Shown: positions 37,550 to 47,431 of the stretch, one piece after another
How the letters are laid out: every line of letters begins with the position of its first letter
Position numbering within the stretch: the first letter of the stretch is position 1
DNA from: Saprospiraceae bacterium
GTDB taxonomy: Bacteria > Bacteroidota > Bacteroidia > Chitinophagales > Saprospiraceae
NCBI GenBank assembly: GCA_016711125.1
Contig: JADJTQ010000001.1
Coordinates: 1,116,001-1,180,000, forward strand
Direction of reading: 5' to 3'
DNA length: 64,000 bases
Made by a program: the position numbers and the translations under genes
The notes under the pieces: generated by a model
What the model was told of the DNA's origin: nothing
Database searches by the model: none
What the model saw: only the letters and a program-made list of their open reading frames with translations

Positions 37550-38368
37550 TTAATATCTGCGATAGGTCTTTCCAGCTTCTAATAGAGCTGATTCCTGATC
37601 GCCAATTTTAAACAAGGTAGGGATTGTTTTCCGTTTTTGAATAGCAGGTTTGTAGACCACAAGATGTAAATGTGGTCCTGTAGTCCAACCGGTGTTTCCG
37701 CTATCAGCCAGATGAGTGCCCACGAGCACAACTTCACCCAAAGAGACCCGGGCACTGTTCTTCTTCAAGTGAGCATAATCGGCATAGGTGCCATCTTCAT
37801 GTTGGACAGTGACCAGGTTATTGTATTGCATACAGGATACATCAGGGCAAGATCGGTTGTGTTTGTCGATTACTTTGACCACCGTACCATCACGAATGGC
37901 ATATACAGAACTGCCTTCTTCCATGTCAAAATCCAGGGCATATTCATTATGATGTGAGATTCTACCCAGGTATCCTTGCGAAATCAACTGTGATGTACCT
38001 TGCTCAAAGGGAAGTTGATAGTGGTAGTTCGTGTCATAATCCAGCGACCTGATATCTCCGAAATAAGATTTGACTGAGGTAAGATAGCTCCATGACTTTC
38101 CAGCTACTGGTTTGAGGCTGATCAAATGTTGTTTTTTTTGACGAGGGTGCAGGATGATAACATCTCCATTTTTATGGGATGTCTGCATACCTTTTAGCTC
38201 AAGTTCAATTTGCACTGAAACAGGAAAGTATTCTTCATTATCACCGTAAACAATGATTTCATCTTGACCTATTTGTTGATTATATACCTGAATATTTAGT
38301 TCTTGACCCCAAAGCGAAGTGGTTATTAATAGAAAGAAAACACATGGGTGGGCAGAAAAATTAAACAT
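37550..38368 (-). CDS. M23 family metallopeptidase (LytM-like)
   Basis: 272 residues with a signal peptide (ending near LWGQ, residue 24). The peptidase domain (about 130-260) shows HNEYALDFDMEEG (H-x6-D zinc ligands) and GPHLHLVVY (HxH). Two cysteines (CPDVSC) fall inside a loop. Such proteins cleave peptidoglycan cross-links or have lost activity to act as regulators; the zinc ligands here are intact. Single gene. Confidence 0.85.
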   Translation of the reverse strand: MFNFSAHPCVFFLLITTSLWGQELNIQVYNQQIGQDEIIVYGDNEEYFPVSVQIELELKGMQTSHKNGDVIILHPRQKKQHLISLKPVAGKSWSYLTSVKSYFGDIRSLDYDTNYHYQLPFEQGTSQLISQGYLGRISHHNEYALDFDMEEGSSVYAIRDGTVVKVIDKHNRSCPDVSCMQYNNLVTVQHEDGTYADYAHLKKNSARVSLGEVVLVGTHLADSGNTGWTTGPHLHLVVYKPAIQKRKTIPTLFKIGDQESALLEAGKTYRRY

Positions 38369-38581
38369 GGTCTAAGTGTTCGTTTTGTATGTTTAATAAC
38401 ATTAATCCATACTCTTTTAGTATTCTTTCATTTTGTTCAGAATCTACCAGATTATCATCTGGTCTAACATAAATCGATCGAATTAGAAAAACAACCTCCT
38501 GATCCGGTCAGGCCCAAAAAAAATTACTGTTTTAATTGTTTGTATGGTTTGTAAGTCCCTCTATCCTTTTTGTTGATTCTT

Positions 38582-38655
38582 CTTAGGTTATTATGCTACT
38601 CTAGCCCAGCAAATCAGGCCTAACATCGTATTAATTCTTGCTGATGATCAACGAG
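38582..38655 (+). pseudogene. 5' remnant of a sulfatase gene
   Basis: The frame GYYATLAQQIRPNIVLILAD, then DQREQTHFAD reads like the end of a signal peptide followed by the first strand and metal motif of an S1 sulfatase (RPNIVxILADDQR). After about 20 codons it runs into the 3' end of the convergent aminopeptidase gene. The rest of the sulfatase, including the Cys/Ser-x-x-x-Arg site, is gone. Confidence 0.7.
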
Positions 38656-38682
38656 AGCAGACACATTTTGCAGATGCAAAAA

Positions 38683-40152
38683 TCAGCTCCCAAATTCCTT
38701 TGCAAATTGACATAACAGGTGTACTCCCCATCCCGTAGCTGCTTTGCTTTTGCCAAATTTTGTATCACCGAATGCAACTCCCGCGATGTCTAAATGCGCC
38801 CATGATGGATGATCAGCGATAAAAGCCTGGAGGAATTTGGCGGCAGTAATTGCTCCGGCCATTGGTTTTGTAGAGAGATTTTTAATGTCGGCAATATCTG
38901 ACTTCATTTCTTCATCGTACTCTTCCCAGATCGGCAAAGACCAGACTTTTTCCCCGGTCTGAAGGCCCAGATTACTCAGAGTATCGGCAAGCTCGTCATC
39001 GTTAGAAAAAAGGCCGGCACATGCAGTGCCAAATGTACGTACACAACTGCCGGTCAGCGTAGCCAGATCAATGATATGATCTACCTCATAATTTTTTGCC
39101 ATGTATGCAAGAGCATCGGCAAGGATCAGACGGCCCTCAGCGTCAGTGTCAATGATCTCAATAGTTTTTCCACTATAGCTGTCGATCACATCTCCGGGCT
39201 TTATTGAACTAGCATCAACGCAATTGTCCGTGATTGGAGTTATCGCAACGACATTAACTGGCCATTTAAGGGCAGCGATAGCAGCGATAGCCCCTAGTAC
39301 CGTTGCGGCTCCACCCATGTCACTTTTCATATAATGCATATTGTTCGATGGTTTGATGGATAGGCCTCCGGTGTCAAAAGTGACTCCTTTACCTACTAAA
39401 CCAATTGTACCTGCATCTTTTTTCTTGTTGCCGGTATATTCAGCGATTATAAAGGCTGGTTCTGACTCACTGCCACGGTTTACTGCAAGTACTGCATGAA
39501 GGCCTGTTTTAAGCATTTTAACTTTGTTATAGACTGCGACCTTTAGATTCGTTTTTTTAGATTGGTTTTTCACCCAGTCGACGATGTTTACGGTACTCAA
39601 CTTATTGTAAGGTGCATTGACAAGATCCATGACTTCTTTTTGGTATTGAGTGATTACCTGAGTCTGCAGAACGTCATTTTTAACACCTTTGGCTACAATG
39701 GCTTCGGTGATGAACGTAATTTCCGCTTTTGGATCGCTTAGCGGGTGTATCTCCTTTTCTTGTGTTTTATAGAGTGCCAGATTATAGGTCGACAGCTCAA
39801 AAGCCTGAACCAGAGCCGGAATGACCAGTTCGGCATCAACCCATTTTAATTCTATTTGAATTTTTGATTGTAAAAGAGTTTTTTGTGAAACCGCAAAATC
39901 CAGGATACTTTGAAGTATCGCCGAATGGTTAAATTTGTCGGTGAGGTTGATGATCACTCTTTGATCTATGCGATTGCCATTTATGGTTTTAAAAACCTCA
40001 TAACTATTTTTGATGCCTTCTTTTGGGTTAAAGACAATGCCATACCCGTCTTTTAGATGGGATGAGGTCTGTTCGTCGCAATATTGCTGATCAAAAGGAA
40101 TAATCGTCAATTGATCAGTAGTTGTGGGCTTTGCCCTGAATTTAAATTGCAT
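38683..40152 (-). CDS. pepA: leucyl aminopeptidase (M17)
   Basis: 489-residue cytosolic aminopeptidase with two metal ions. The catalytic C-terminal domain has VGKGVTFDTGGLSIKP (metal-binding Lys and Asp, about 250-265), MKSDMGGAA, and the family signature NTDAEGRLILADAL in the form IDTDAEGRLILADALAY (about 338). The active-site Arg is in that motif. Full length and no breaks. It releases N-terminal residues, mainly Leu, in peptide turnover. Separated from the esterase gene by 50 nt. Confidence 0.95.
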   Translation of the reverse strand: MQFKFRAKPTTTDQLTIIPFDQQYCDEQTSSHLKDGYGIVFNPKEGIKNSYEVFKTINGNRIDQRVIINLTDKFNHSAILQSILDFAVSQKTLLQSKIQIELKWVDAELVIPALVQAFELSTYNLALYKTQEKEIHPLSDPKAEITFITEAIVAKGVKNDVLQTQVITQYQKEVMDLVNAPYNKLSTVNIVDWVKNQSKKTNLKVAVYNKVKMLKTGLHAVLAVNRGSESEPAFIIAEYTGNKKKDAGTIGLVGKGVTFDTGGLSIKPSNNMHYMKSDMGGAATVLGAIAAIAALKWPVNVVAITPITDNCVDASSIKPGDVIDSYSGKTIEIIDTDAEGRLILADALAYMAKNYEVDHIIDLATLTGSCVRTFGTACAGLFSNDDELADTLSNLGLQTGEKVWSLPIWEEYDEEMKSDIADIKNLSTKPMAGAITAAKFLQAFIADHPSWAHLDIAGVAFGDTKFGKSKAATGWGVHLLCQFAKEFGS

Positions 40153-40202
40153 TGAGATGGTTTTATTATTTTTTCTTCAAGGGGTCATGACCTCTTGGAA
40201 AA

Positions 40203-41294
40203 TTAATCCTGAGCGAAATACAACCATTTTACCGCTTTTGGAAATTCGGCTCCCCAAAAGGCTTCGTTGTGGGTGGCTATCGGATCAATTGAGAGCTTAT
40301 AACGGATAAATCGATTATTGAGCGCTTTTTTTTGGAGTATCTCGGTAAATAATTTTAATTCCTTTTCCATGGATGAACTCTCGTTTTTACCCCCGAATAA
40401 GTATACAAAAGAGGGTTCTTTATTTTCGAATTCCCGGGCCTCTCTAAATATCTGCGAAGATAGCCAAAGTGAGGGTGAAAAAATCATCCATTTGGAAAAT
40501 ACTTCAGGATAGTTTATCGCCGTATAGACGCTGATCAATCCCCCCATCGAGCTACCTCCGATACCAGAATGTATCCGGTGTGGCTCGGTCCTGAATTTGC
40601 GATCTACATATGGTTTAAGAGTCTCGATAATAAATTTGGCATATAAGGCTCCTTCTCCCGGACCGAATTTTTCAGTATCAAATGGGCTGTATTCCTTGAT
40701 TCGATCACTACCTCCGTGTTCAATAGCGATGATAATCAGGTCGCCAAACCCCAACTCTTTGAGAATGCCCAATTTTTGATCAATGGCCCAATTACCAAAA
40801 GGTGCGTATTCATTAAAAAGATTTTGAGCATCCTGGAGATAAAGTACCGGGTATCTCTTTTTAGTACGATAGTAGTCGCAGGGTACCAAAGCCCACACTC
40901 TTCTTCTTTTGTCTAGTTGTGGTATTACAAAGTCATCCTCAATGATAAATTTCTGAGGCATAAACCTGACTGAAGTGGCAAGACCATTGATGCGCCATCG
41001 CGGAACATAATCATGCACTTGATGGGTGGTGTGGTAAATCAGTCTGTCGGGGCTTTTGTTGCCCCATTGGTCCAATTCCTCTTGGTTCCAGTCTCCTTTG
41101 TGGTACCGGTAGTAATACGGGAAATCGTCATTGAGGTCCAACCGGAAATGATATGAACCTTTGGATGTTTGAGTCATTTGAAATTGCCGATCCGCCTCGA
41201 CCCATCCATTAAAGGTGCCCGAAAGGTACACGGGTCTCTCATCATTGACCACTGTATCCAGATAAATATCAATATGGGTTTTGTGTGCTGACAA
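40203..41294 (-). CDS. esterase with N-terminal CBM48/E-set-like domain
   Basis: 363 residues, no clear signal peptide. The N-terminus VYLSGTFNGWVEADRQFQM is a glycogen-binding-like (E-set) module. The hydrolase domain from about 130 has VLYLQDAQNLF, the nucleophile elbow GIGGSSMGGLISVYTA (Ser about 249) and a C-terminal His in THNEAFWGAEF. This is the architecture of Fes/esterase D-type enzymes. Substrate is unknown. It differs from the esterase at 26520 in having the extra module and GSSMG rather than GSSSG. Confidence 0.8.
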   Translation of the reverse strand: MSAHKTHIDIYLDTVVNDERPVYLSGTFNGWVEADRQFQMTQTSKGSYHFRLDLNDDFPYYYRYHKGDWNQEELDQWGNKSPDRLIYHTTHQVHDYVPRWRINGLATSVRFMPQKFIIEDDFVIPQLDKRRRVWALVPCDYYRTKKRYPVLYLQDAQNLFNEYAPFGNWAIDQKLGILKELGFGDLIIIAIEHGGSDRIKEYSPFDTEKFGPGEGALYAKFIIETLKPYVDRKFRTEPHRIHSGIGGSSMGGLISVYTAINYPEVFSKWMIFSPSLWLSSQIFREAREFENKEPSFVYLFGGKNESSSMEKELKLFTEILQKKALNNRFIRYKLSIDPIATHNEAFWGAEFPKAVKWLYFAQD

Positions 41295-41384
41295 TCTAGC
41301 TGCTACCTTTCAAATTCGGCCAAAAATAGCAATCTCAATCTATTTTTTGTCAGCAATGACTTCATGGCACTAGTTCCCTAGCCA

Positions 41385-42824
41385 TTAAAGCTGTCCAACC
41401 GGTCTGTTTTCATTACCCACTCTTCCGGTAAGTGCATCACCCATTGAGCTTCGCGCTTTTTCAGCTAAAAGCTGAAGAGCATCCACGACTTCCGGATATT
41501 GCTTCGAAACATCTCTTGTTTCACTGATATCTTGTTCTAAATCAAAGAGTTCGAGCCCGATTTCATTTTGATCATAGTCGATGGGAAGTCCGTCGTCGGT
41601 GCCGACCCGCCCGTTCAACGAGCGATATTTATGTGGAAAATAGAGCTTCCAACGGCCATCACCACTCAAAATGCCTTGAAGTTCATTTTGATGGTAATAG
41701 AAGTAGTAGGCCTCATGGTGTGCCTGGTATTCAGCATTGTCCAATATGAGATCAAGCATGCTTCGTCCATCGATTAGCCGGTCCGGCAAAGCAGCACCTG
41801 TGATTTCGCAGATCGTTGGTAAAAGATCGATAGTCATCGCTGGGAGCGCAGTTTCTCTGCCTGCCTGGATCTTTCCTGGCCATCGCATGATACAGGGCAC
41901 TCTGACACCTCCCTCCAGGGCGGTACCCTTACCTTCCCTCAGCGGATGAGCTTCTCCCGAATGCCCACCGTAGGAAAGCCAGGGTCCATTGTCTGAAGTG
42001 AAGATCACTATCGTGTTGTCATCCAGTCCTTCTTCCTTAAGAGTCTTCAATATCTCACCAACCGACCAATCAATTTCGCTGATCACATCTCCGTAGAGCC
42101 CGCGATCTGACTTTCCTTTGAATTTGTCAGATACGAAAAGAGGTACATGCGGCATGCTGTGTGGCAAGTAAAGGAAAAATGGGTTTGCTTTGTTTTTCTT
42201 AATAAAGGTTACCGCTCTTTCGGTATACCAGGTGGTAATCATCGATTGGTCGTCGAGAGTGTCAATGACGGTTTCATTTTCGACCAGAGGTAAGACAGGA
42301 AAATCAAAAACGGTACCTTGCCAGGGATGATGAGGCCACATGTCGTTGCTGTAAGGAATTCCGAAGTATTCGTCAAAGCCCTGTCGGGTAGGCAGTAGCT
42401 CGGGTTCGGAGCCCAAATGCCATTTGCCGTAAATCGAGGTAGCGTAACCCAAGGGTTTGAGCACTTCGGCAATGGTTACTTCATCTGGATTCAGACCTTT
42501 TTTTACATACGGAGAATAAGCACCGTGGATACCCATCCGATTGGCATAACAACCGGTCAGTAGCGAAGATCTCGATGCGGAGCACACCGGTTGAGAAACA
42601 TAAAAATTGGTAAAACGAAGACCCTCATCTGCCATAGCATCAATGTTGGGAGTCAGGATATCAGGCGATCCGTAGCACCCAAGGTCTTCATAACCCTGGT
42701 CATCCGTAAAAACGATCACGAAATTAGGGAGGTCCTTGTCTCTGGGTGATTTTGTATCTTGAGATGGCGACTGGCAAGCCAGCAGTGTAAGCAATACAGT
42801 CAGAATTGAAAAAGTTTTCTTCAT
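41385..42824 (-). CDS. S1 family sulfatase lipoprotein
   Basis: 479 residues with a lipobox (LTLLACQS, Cys about residue 17). LPNFVIVFTDDQGYEDLGCYG gives the metal-binding start; QPVCSASRSSLLTGCY carries the Cys-x-x-x-Arg formylglycine site (Cys about 81). YGKWHLG and HSMPHVPLF supply further active-site residues, and TSDNGPWLSYGGHSG the Asp-Asn metal pair. It removes sulfate esters, probably from polysaccharides, in the periplasm or at the surface. It needs a formylglycine-generating maturase, none of which is in the window. Confidence 0.93.
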   Translation of the reverse strand: MKKTFSILTVLLTLLACQSPSQDTKSPRDKDLPNFVIVFTDDQGYEDLGCYGSPDILTPNIDAMADEGLRFTNFYVSQPVCSASRSSLLTGCYANRMGIHGAYSPYVKKGLNPDEVTIAEVLKPLGYATSIYGKWHLGSEPELLPTRQGFDEYFGIPYSNDMWPHHPWQGTVFDFPVLPLVENETVIDTLDDQSMITTWYTERAVTFIKKNKANPFFLYLPHSMPHVPLFVSDKFKGKSDRGLYGDVISEIDWSVGEILKTLKEEGLDDNTIVIFTSDNGPWLSYGGHSGEAHPLREGKGTALEGGVRVPCIMRWPGKIQAGRETALPAMTIDLLPTICEITGAALPDRLIDGRSMLDLILDNAEYQAHHEAYYFYYHQNELQGILSGDGRWKLYFPHKYRSLNGRVGTDDGLPIDYDQNEIGLELFDLEQDISETRDVSKQYPEVVDALQLLAEKARSSMGDALTGRVGNENRPVGQL

Positions 42825-42849
42825 ATTTGTAAGCGTAGTTTAGCGATCG

Positions 42850-42869
42850 AAGTCTCAAAAATGAGACTT
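42850..42869. promoter_or_regulatory. perfect 8-bp inverted repeat between divergent sulfatases
   Basis: AAGTCTCA (42850-42857) and TGAGACTT (42862-42869) are exact inverted copies with an AAAA spacer. The element is the only marked feature in the 77-bp gap between two divergent sulfatase starts, so a shared operator is a reasonable reading; an mRNA hairpin is the alternative. Confidence 0.45.
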
Positions 42870-42901
42870 TCCACTTCATCTTTTATATTTAGAAATATTT
42901 T

Positions 42902-44299
42902 ATGATTTCAACAATTAATTTTCAAATGGTCAAACTCCTGTGTGTATTTGCCTTGGGTTTAATCATAATTTCTTCAGCCTTAAGTCAAACGCCCCCTAAT
43001 ATAATTATTATTTATGCCGATGATCTCGGTTATGGGGATTTGGGATGCTATGGTCATCCCACCATCAAGACCCCTAATCTTGACCAGATGGCAGCCGAAG
43101 GCTTAAAATTTACCCAATTTTATGTAGGAGCATCAGTTTGCACACCAAGCCGGGCCGCCCTGCTTACGGGTAGGCTTCCGATTAGAAATGGCATGTGTAG
43201 CGATCGAATCAGGGTACTTTTTCCATACTCAACCCACGGTCTTTCCAAAGAAGAAGTGACATTACCAGAAGTCTTAAAAGATCAGGGTTATCAAACTGCG
43301 ATCGTAGGCAAATGGCACCTTGGGCATTTGCCAGGTATTTGCCGCTTGACCATGGCTTTGATCGCTATTTCGGATTTCCCTACTCGAATGATATGATTCT
43401 TCACGCGGACCGGAAACCTCCTGCCGGTAAATATCCGCCGATTCCGCTCTATGATCAGGAGAAGGTGATTGAAACCGAACCAGATCAAAGAAAGTTGACT
43501 CAGCGCTATACTGAAGTTGCGCTCGATTTTATCGACCAGCAAAAAAACAAACAATTCTTCCTCTATTTTGCACATAATTTCCCCCACGTGCCACTTTTTG
43601 CTGGTGAAGATTTTGAAGGAAAAAGTACTCGTGGTTTATACGGCGATGTCGTTGAAGAAATAGATTGGAGTGTGGGTCAGATTTTGGATAAATTGAAAAA
43701 GTTGGGAATTGCCGAAAACACGTTGGTCTTTTTTTACCAGCGACAATGGACCTTGGCTGGTCAAAGGTGAGGAAGGCGGATCTGCCGGATTGCTCAGGGA
43801 GGGCAAAGGCAGTACCTGGGAGGGAGGCATGCGTGAGCCTGCAATCGCCTGGTGGCCTGGTCATATAAAAGGGGGTGTGACTACACAATCTATGGCCACG
43901 ACGATGGATTTATTTATGACTGCGGTCAATCTGGGCGGTGGCTCCATACCTTCCGACCGGATTTATGATGGTGTTGACCTGCGGCCGATCTTTAGTGACC
44001 CAGGGACGGAAATCAGAGATGAAATCTATTATTATTTAGGAGCCCAATTATTTGCGGTGAGAAAAGGCCCCTGGAAAATGCATTTTAAAACCCTGACACC
44101 CTACGTTGGTCAAAGTGCGGAAGTACATGATCCTCCGCTATTGTATCATATCGAAAAAGACCCGTCTGAGCTAAAGAATGTGGCCGAAAAATACCCTGAG
44201 ATCATTAAACAATTAACTGCAGTGTCAGAAAAGCATAAACGATCACTAGTGGCAGTACCGTCCATCTTGGAAATGGTCGATACAACTTTGATGCGCTAA
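42902..44299 (+). CDS. S1 family sulfatase, two frameshifts
   Basis: About 465 residues with a Sec signal peptide (ending ALSQ). PNIIIIYADDLGYGDLGCYG opens the fold; ASVCTPSRAALLTGR is the Cys-x-Pro-x-Arg formylglycine signature. VGKWHLGHLP should continue with RYLPLDHGFDRYFGFPYSND, but a base is missing near 43333. At 43729-43735 a T7 run has one T too many: NTLVFF should continue TSDNGPWLVKGEEGG. Both joins restore normal family sequence to the end at 44299. It is a different sulfatase from the divergent neighbour (CTPSR versus CSASR). Confidence 0.88.
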
Positions 44300-44320
44300 G
44301 ATGATCAAATATTAATTGAG

Positions 44321-45073
44321 ATGGCCCCGGTAAAAATCTCTGCAGTTATCATCACCTTCAACGAAGAAGAAAATATCGCAAGATGCCTGGAATCACTTGA
44401 AGACATTGCCGATGAAATCCTGGTGGTGGATTCGTTTTCTAAAGACCGGACTATTGAAATTGCTGAGGCATTAGGCGCAAGAGTGTTGCACCATGATTTT
44501 GCGGGACATATTGAGCAGAAAAATTTTGCATTGATGCAGGCAAAATATGATCACGTATTATCGCTTGATGCGGATGAAGCCCTTTCGATCGAATTAGTGA
44601 AATCCATTGCGAAAGTCAAAATAAATTGGAAAACCGATGCATATCGATTTAATCGGCTGAACAGTTTTTGTGGTCGCTGGATCAAACACGGACTGTGGTA
44701 TCCGGATCGCAAAGTAAGACTTTGGAATCGCAAAATCGGTCAATGGGGAGGGAGAAATCCTCATGATCGGGTCATTGTGACGCCGGGCACTAAAATTGAG
44801 GATTTACCGGGCGAAATATTGCATTACACCGTGCAAAGCATCGATCAATATATCGGCCAGGTGAATAAATTCAGTTCGATTCAAGCAAAACAATTGCGGG
44901 AAGAGGGCTTTCGACCAAATTATTTGCATTTTCTGATTAAACCTGCGTATAAATTTTTTCTGGCCTACTTTATTCGATTGGGTTTCTTGGATGGGTGGCG
45001 TGGCTTCCTGATAGCTAAGGGACAGGCATTAGGGGTATATCTTCGATATGTCAAAATCAGGCAGGAATCATGA
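44321..45073 (+). CDS. glycosyltransferase family 2 (WaaE/KdtX-like)
   Basis: 250 residues, GT-A fold. ISAVIITFNEEENIARCLES (residues 4-23), EILVVDSFSKDRT and LSLDADEAL (DxD metal motif, about 85) are the family marks; the C-terminal part (YLHFLIKPAYKFF) is amphipathic and membrane-associated. Homologues attach glucose to LPS heptose or similar acceptors. It starts 21 nt after the sulfatase stop, likely in one transcript though functionally unrelated. Confidence 0.88.
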   Translation: MAPVKISAVIITFNEEENIARCLESLEDIADEILVVDSFSKDRTIEIAEALGARVLHHDFAGHIEQKNFALMQAKYDHVLSLDADEALSIELVKSIAKVKINWKTDAYRFNRLNSFCGRWIKHGLWYPDRKVRLWNRKIGQWGGRNPHDRVIVTPGTKIEDLPGEILHYTVQSIDQYIGQVNKFSSIQAKQLREEGFRPNYLHFLIKPAYKFFLAYFIRLGFLDGWRGFLIAKGQALGVYLRYVKIRQES

Positions 45074-45295
45074 GCTGGTGTTGAGGGAGATTTGGAGTGG
45101 GCAATCCAATCTTTTGAGTAATCCATATGCTGTGCTGTAGCTTGCTCACCTGTCTGAACCTTAACCCTGGAAAAGAAGACGTGAGCTGATTCAGGTGCCT
45201 GACGTTTCCAGATAAATAAAGCTAAAAGAGTTATGTCGTGAGATTTTTTTACTTTGATAGCCTCAAATCAAAATAGCACTAAAAAGCAATTTCCA

Positions 45296-46314
45296 ATGAA
45301 AATTAATGATACGATCGCTCTACAGTCTTACATTGCCCATAAGGAGCGGTATGAGGGGATGAAATTTAGAAGATGTGGCAAAAGTGGACTTTTACTTCCG
45401 ATGATATCTCTGGGGTTATGGCACAATTTCGGTCACGATGACGACCTGTCAAATGGTCGAAAAATATTAAGAACAGCTTTTGATCTGGGCATCACTCATT
45501 TTGATCTTGCGAATAATTATGGCCCGCCATATGGTAGTGCAGAAGAAAATTTTGGGCGTATTTTTAAAAAAGATTTCATTTCTTATCGCGATGAGTTGAT
45601 CATCTCGACGAAAGCGGGATGGGATATGTGGCCAGGTCCCTATGGTAATCTTGGATCTCGTAAGTACCTGGTGGCCAGTCTTGACCAGAGTTTAAAGCGA
45701 ATGGGTCTTGACTATGTGGATATTTTTTTATTCTCACCGTCGCGATCCGGATACTCCGCTCGAAGAGACGATAGGCACTTTAGCTGATATCGTGAGCCAG
45801 GGTAAAGCTCTGTATGCTGGAATTTCTCAATATAGTCCCGAGGACACCACTGCTGCAGCCCAAATAATGAAGGAACATGGATCTAGTCTGCTGATTCATC
45901 AACCACGTTATAGTATGTTTGACCGTTGGGTTGAAAATGGATTGCTGGATGCATTGAGGGTATAGGTGCCGGTGCCATCGCTTTTCACCGCTCGAACAAG
46001 GTGTGCTTACCAATAAATATCTGGGAGGTTTTCCTGAGGATTCGCGGGCAGTGAAAGATGCAAGGTATCTTAGAAAAGATCAGATCACCCCTGAGTTGTT
46101 GGACCGGGTCAAAAGATTGAACACTATCGCAGTGGCTCGTGGTCAAAGTATGGCGCAAATGGCGATCGCCTGGTTATTGAAAGACCAGAGAATTACAAGC
46201 GTATTGGTAGGAGTAAGTCGGCCTGAACAACTGAAAGATAATGTGGGAAGCCTTGACCATCTGCATTTCACCGAGAGTGAGCTAAAGGCCATTCGCCAGA
46301 TTCTTGACGCATGA
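45296..46314 (+). CDS. aldo/keto reductase (YghZ/Kv-beta-like), three frameshifts
   Basis: About 335 residues, NADPH-dependent TIM-barrel oxidoreductase. I start at ATG 45296 (MKINDTIALQ) instead of an upstream TTG. Active-site pieces: THFDLANNYGPPYGSAEENFG (Asp and Tyr), STKAGWDM (Lys). Breaks: a T7 run at 45723-45729 (one T extra; IFYSHRRDPDTPLEE expected), near 45958, and near 45986 (one T missing; IAFSPLEQGVLTNKYLGG expected). The end carries ITSVLVGVSRPEQLKDNVG, the cofactor-binding loop. It overlaps the next gene by 4 nt (ATGA). Confidence 0.85.
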
Positions 46315-47408
46315 AAAGAAGACTAATGTCGATCGATGCCCTACGGGGATTCGATATGTTACTTATCTCCGGAGGAGGCACTTTTATTAGTTTAATGCAT
46401 GGAAAGACCGGCTGGAGATGGATGGATGCACTAGCCGAGCAATTCGAACATCCGGCCTGGAATGGATTTACTTTTTATGATTTTATTTTTCCATTGTTTT
46501 TGTTCATCGCCGGTGTTTCACTTACCTTTTCCATTAGTTCAGCCCGGGATAAGGGATTTACTAAAAAGCAGATTTACCGGAAGGTCTTTATCCGGATGTT
46601 GATCTTGATTCTTATTGGCATTTTGTATAAAAATGCTCCGATTCCATTTTTTGAGCCCGATCAGATTCGATACGTCAGCGTCCTTGGCAGAATTGGATTT
46701 GCAACCTTTATTACCACCTTGTTGTTTTTGAATTTTGATTGGCGAAAAAGAATCTTTTGGATTGCAGGAATCTTACTAACCTATTATGCTGCTTTATTCT
46801 TGATACCGGTACCTGGATACGGAGCCGGCGATTTGTCATTTGAAGGTAATTTGGTCGGATGGTTTGATCGCACATTTATGCCTGGACGATTACACCAGGT
46901 TACTTATGATGAACTGGCAATACTTACTCAGTTTCCGGCTCTATGCCTTACCATTTTTGGTTCATTGGCTGGGGAGTTATTGCAGCGAAGCACACTTAAT
47001 GATTATCGAAAGGTGATTATTCTAGTGGTAGTCGGAACAAGTATTTTACTGCTGGGTTTGATTTGGGGTTTACACTTTCCCATCAATAAACACTTGTGGA
47101 GCAGTTCGTTTATTTTATTGACAACTGGTATGGCATTTTTATTTTTGGCGGCATTTTATTGGGTTATTGAAATCAAAGGGTTTCAGCGTTGGGCGTTCTT
47201 TTTTAAGGTAATTGGAGTGAATTCGCTTTTGATATATTTGGGTTATCGATTTATTGATTTTAACTATACTTCTGAGCTTCTATTTAGCGGTTTGTATAGT
47301 ATAGCCGCCGAAGCCTGGCATCCGGTTTTTCGGGCATTGGGAGCACTAGTGTTAGTGTGGTCTGGTTTGTATGTGATGTACCGTAATAAGATCTTTTTGA
47401 AAGTATAA
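46311..47408 (+). CDS. DUF5009/NagX-like membrane acyltransferase
   Basis: 365 residues with about 10 membrane segments. The start RLMSIDALRGFDMLLISGGG is the Asp-Ala-Leu-Arg-Gly-Phe-Asp motif shared by DUF5009 proteins and heparan-alpha-glucosaminide N-acetyltransferases. YDFIFPLFLFIAGVSL follows. Members are proposed to move acyl groups across the membrane onto glycans or amino sugars. The ATGA overlap with the aldo/keto reductase indicates translational coupling. Confidence 0.82.
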   Translation: MKRRLMSIDALRGFDMLLISGGGTFISLMHGKTGWRWMDALAEQFEHPAWNGFTFYDFIFPLFLFIAGVSLTFSISSARDKGFTKKQIYRKVFIRMLILILIGILYKNAPIPFFEPDQIRYVSVLGRIGFATFITTLLFLNFDWRKRIFWIAGILLTYYAALFLIPVPGYGAGDLSFEGNLVGWFDRTFMPGRLHQVTYDELAILTQFPALCLTIFGSLAGELLQRSTLNDYRKVIILVVVGTSILLLGLIWGLHFPINKHLWSSSFILLTTGMAFLFLAAFYWVIEIKGFQRWAFFFKVIGVNSLLIYLGYRFIDFNYTSELLFSGLYSIAAEAWHPVFRALGALVLVWSGLYVMYRNKIFLKV

Positions 47409-47431
47409 TTTCATGTCAATGCCGTACCACT

